From Vibrio renipiscarius (GTDB taxonomy: Bacteria; Pseudomonadota; Gammaproteobacteria; Enterobacterales; Vibrionaceae), in the NCBI RefSeq assembly GCF_000827885.1, contig NZ_JTKH01000025.1:186001-250000 (forward strand): a DNA stretch of 64,000 nucleotides, written 5' to 3'. Positions 62,291 to 64,000 of this stretch are shown here, in pieces (positions within the stretch are counted from its first letter, which is position 1; each line of letters opens with the position of its first letter). Below the pieces are notes generated by a model. That model was not told the DNA's origin. It ran no database searches and saw nothing but the letters and a program-made list of their open reading frames with translations. The position numbers and the translations under genes were made by a program.

Positions 62291-62776
62291 TTACACGGTG
62301 ACGTTACTCACATTGATCGATGAGGTAGGGCAGACTGCGACACAAGCCCCGCAACCATTGCATTTTTCATGGTCTAGCGTAGGAAGCGCGACACGGCCTA
62401 CGCCATAACTGAATTGAATTGCCATGGATTCGCACATATCATTACACGCGCGACATTCGACATTTTGCTTCGCTAAACATTGCTGATTAATGTCTGCTTT
62501 TGCTTGCCAAGGGGTGTCGGATTCCTCTTTAAAAAGAGATTCGGGGCATGCTTCAGCGCATTGGTAACAAAAAGTGCATTCATCAATCGCAAAATCCACG
62601 CGAGGAAATCCACCATCTCCTTTCACAATGATTTGTGTTTCGCATGCTTTTACGCACTCTCCGCACTGAGTACAAAGATCCGTAAATTGCTCAGGATTTA
62701 ACAACCAAGGCAGTCTAACCGCTGCATCGGCTATCGGTTTGCGAGTGAAAAATTTGCGTCTTGAAAAATCTACCAT
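62291..62776 (-). CDS. napF: NapF ferredoxin-type protein
   Basis: 161 aa from ATG 62776 (VDFSRRKFFTRK), with GGATTG upstream; the frame extends to 62821. Cys-rich blocks CTQCGECVKAC, CTFCYQCAEAC, CRACNDMC and CNGCGACVAVC predict several [4Fe-4S] clusters. NapF is cytosolic and supports NapA maturation. First gene of the operon. Confidence 0.92.
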   Translation of the reverse strand: MVDFSRRKFFTRKPIADAAVRLPWLLNPEQFTDLCTQCGECVKACETQIIVKGDGGFPRVDFAIDECTFCYQCAEACPESLFKEESDTPWQAKADINQQCLAKQNVECRACNDMCESMAIQFSYGVGRVALPTLDHEKCNGCGACVAVCPTSSINVSNVTV

Positions 62777-62877
62777 TGCGTTACAATCCAATACAGTTGA
62801 ATGCAAATGGCGCCTTGCCATTAATAATTAGTCATTTATCGATATATAAATTGTAGTTTTTGACACATTTGTATAAA

Positions 62878-62893
62878 TACCTCTTAGGAGGTA
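62878..62893. promoter_or_regulatory. NarP-type 7-2-7 binding site between napF and narQ
   Basis: TACCTCT-TA-GGAGGTA is an inverted pair of heptamers matching the NarL/NarP consensus (TACYYMT-N2-AKKRGTA) at 13 of 14 positions. It is 102 bp upstream of napF and 121 bp upstream of narQ. NarP control of nap by nitrate is the expected mechanism. Confidence 0.75.
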
Positions 62894-62907
62894 ATTAAGA
62901 TGAGATA

Positions 62908-62921
62908 TTGTTTTAGATCAA
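62908..62921. promoter_or_regulatory. FNR-type site between napF and narQ
   Basis: TTGTT-TTAG-ATCAA matches TTGAT-N4-ATCAA at 9 of 10 positions, close to the NarP-like site and similar to the ackA upstream element (same TTAGATCAA half). Confidence 0.6.
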
Positions 62922-63013
62922 TTAATTCAAGCGACATTGAGCACATATTGAACTAAATGCGATTTACACATTAAGAGTAGTCCAAATTTTGGCTCGAGTT
63001 TTGAGAGAGAACA

Positions 63014-64000
63014 TTGTTTAAATTGGTTCAAAAATCCGTTACGGGAACCATCGCGAAGGCGATGACATTGATCGTGTTGTTGTCGGTCGGGACGATTGGC
63101 TACGCTTTTACATTGCTAGCGTCGAGCTTGAATGATGCCGAGGCGGTCAACGTCGCGGGATCGATGAGAATGCAAAGTTATCGCTTAGCGAGCGACATAC
63201 AATCGCATTCCCATGACTTTTCATCTCACATCGTTCAGTTTGAGCGTTCAATCTATTCACCCTCGATGAAAGCACTGCAAAATTGGATGGTGCCGGAAGA
63301 CATTATTCAAGACTACTACAAGATTATTCAACGATGGCATGAACTTAAGGCGGTGCTTGAAAGCGAACAACGAACCCAATACTTGATGTTGGTGCCGAGT
63401 TTTGTGAGTCAAATTGATGCGTTTGTCTTCAAGTTGCAGGGTTTTTCAGAACGCAAATTGATTGAATTGGCGTGGGTTGGTGCCATTGGAATGGGCGGCA
63501 TTTTATTATTGAGTATCTTTGTCGTGGTATTTGTTCGGCGTGAGATTGTGAATCCTCTGCGGGCATTGGTTTCCGCGAGTGAACAAATTCAATCTCATTC
63601 ATTCGACATTGATCTTAAGGTCGTGAGTAATAATGAAATCGGCATTCTGACGAACACATTTAACAAGACCGCTCGGGAGCTTGGCATGCTCTATCATGGA
63701 TTAGAAAAGGCGGTGAACGAAAAAACGCACAAGCTGCAACATGCCAACAAATCGCTTGAGGTTCTGTATAAATCGTCAAGTGAGTTAACGGCCTCGCGTA
63801 TTACGCCGGATAATTTTGGTGCGATTTTAGACTACATCAGAAGTATTGAGGGTATCGATGCGGTTCAGCTTGAGATTTTTACCGAAGATGAAAAGCCACT
63901 CATATTAACGAACGGGACGTATTGCGCGAGCGATAGTGCCTCAAAATCCCTGACATTGGATGGACAACACCTAGGGACCTTATATTGGAATTGGCGTTTG
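63014..64000 (+). CDS. narQ: NarQ-type nitrate/nitrite sensor kinase (3' end outside window)
   Basis: Open to the window edge (329 codons) from TTG 63014, after a stop at 63002-63004 and with GAGAGAGA upstream. The sequence FKLVQKSVTGTIAKAMTLIV begins the first membrane helix. The periplasmic P-box NVAGSMRMQSYRLASD (about residues 49-64) is the nitrate-binding helix of NarX/NarQ. A second helix (about 155-177) and a HAMP domain (VRREIVNPLRALVSASEQI) follow, then a helical linker and GAF-like start. The kinase core lies beyond the window. Divergent from napF, so the sensor and its target share a regulatory region. Confidence 0.9.
   Translation, partial: MFKLVQKSVTGTIAKAMTLIVLLSVGTIGYAFTLLASSLNDAEAVNVAGSMRMQSYRLASDIQSHSHDFSSHIVQFERSIYSPSMKALQNWMVPEDIIQDYYKIIQRWHELKAVLESEQRTQYLMLVPSFVSQIDAFVFKLQGFSERKLIELAWVGAIGMGGILLLSIFVVVFVRREIVNPLRALVSASEQIQSHSFDIDLKVVSNNEIGILTNTFNKTARELGMLYHGLEKAVNEKTHKLQHANKSLEVLYKSSSELTASRITPDNFGAILDYIRSIEGIDAVQLEIFTEDEKPLILTNGTYCASDSASKSLTLDGQHLGTLYWNWRL

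Overview
The window looks like a stretch of a Vibrio (Vibrionaceae) secondary chromosome. The evidence is the gene set: a vctPDGC-type catechol-siderophore importer, a stand-alone acetate kinase without pta, a napFDABC periplasmic nitrate reductase operon divergent from a narQ-type sensor gene, a CueR regulator and a yejABEF importer. In V. cholerae, to my recollection, vct, a second ackA and nap all lie on chromosome II. No species call is made, and no rRNA, tRNA or CRISPR was seen.

Layout. 1-6.3 kb: end of a NUDIX hydrolase, then yejABEF (peptide/microcin C-type ABC importer). 6.4-9.1 kb: a PAS/degenerate GGDEF/EAL protein (c-di-GMP turnover) and an S4 RNA-binding protein. 9.3-13.5 kb: Fur-box-controlled vctPDGC and cueR. 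14.0-15.2 kb: ackA. 15.15-28.98 kb: a ~13.8 kb integrated element. 29.2-31.4 kb: katG. 31.6-42.3 kb: IgaA-like membrane protein, U32 peptidase-family protein, a lipoprotein plus MORN-repeat pair (the MORN gene broken by one stop codon) and a 5'-nucleotidase. 42.4-48.4 kb: a zinc-ribbon protein, DEAD-box helicase, YfcC-type transporter, AstE/AspA-type deacylase and a small membrane protein. 48.6-52.4 kb: sulfatase module (anSME radical-SAM maturase, LysR regulator, Ser-type sulfatase). 52.5-57.3 kb: sensor module (outer-membrane barrel protein, PstS-like periplasmic protein, hybrid kinase). 57.8-64 kb: YdcH-like protein, napFDABC plus a 45-aa membrane protein, and the start of narQ.

The accessory island is the most notable part. 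Downstream of ackA lies a large serine recombinase gene, and 13,780 bp after the ackA 3' end there is a second, diverged copy of that 3' end (codons PTNEEFVIAQQSVELL-stop) followed by an orphan terminator. I infer that the element integrated into the 3' end of ackA and supplied a replacement end. Its cargo is a divergent cluster of small secreted proteins, three of them with a shared two-cysteine, pilin-like pattern, and a 1779-residue lipoprotein with Ig-like/FN3 repeats and a C-terminal HExxHxxxxxH metalloprotease site. The lipoprotein gene overlaps one pilin-like gene, and the cluster has a near-consensus promoter followed by a terminator-like leader hairpin. No chaperone, usher or secretion gene is visible beside it, so this may be an undescribed surface system. 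The right end of the element is decayed: IS4 and IS3 family remnants and a truncated hipA behind an intact hipB with two textbook HipB operators.

The rest is ordinary Vibrio backbone with a few local oddities: tandem repeats before the LysR gene, an inverted repeat covering the sulfatase ribosome-binding site, tandem near-duplicate receiver domains, and two genes split by single in-frame TAA codons (an IS5-family transposase and the MORN protein).
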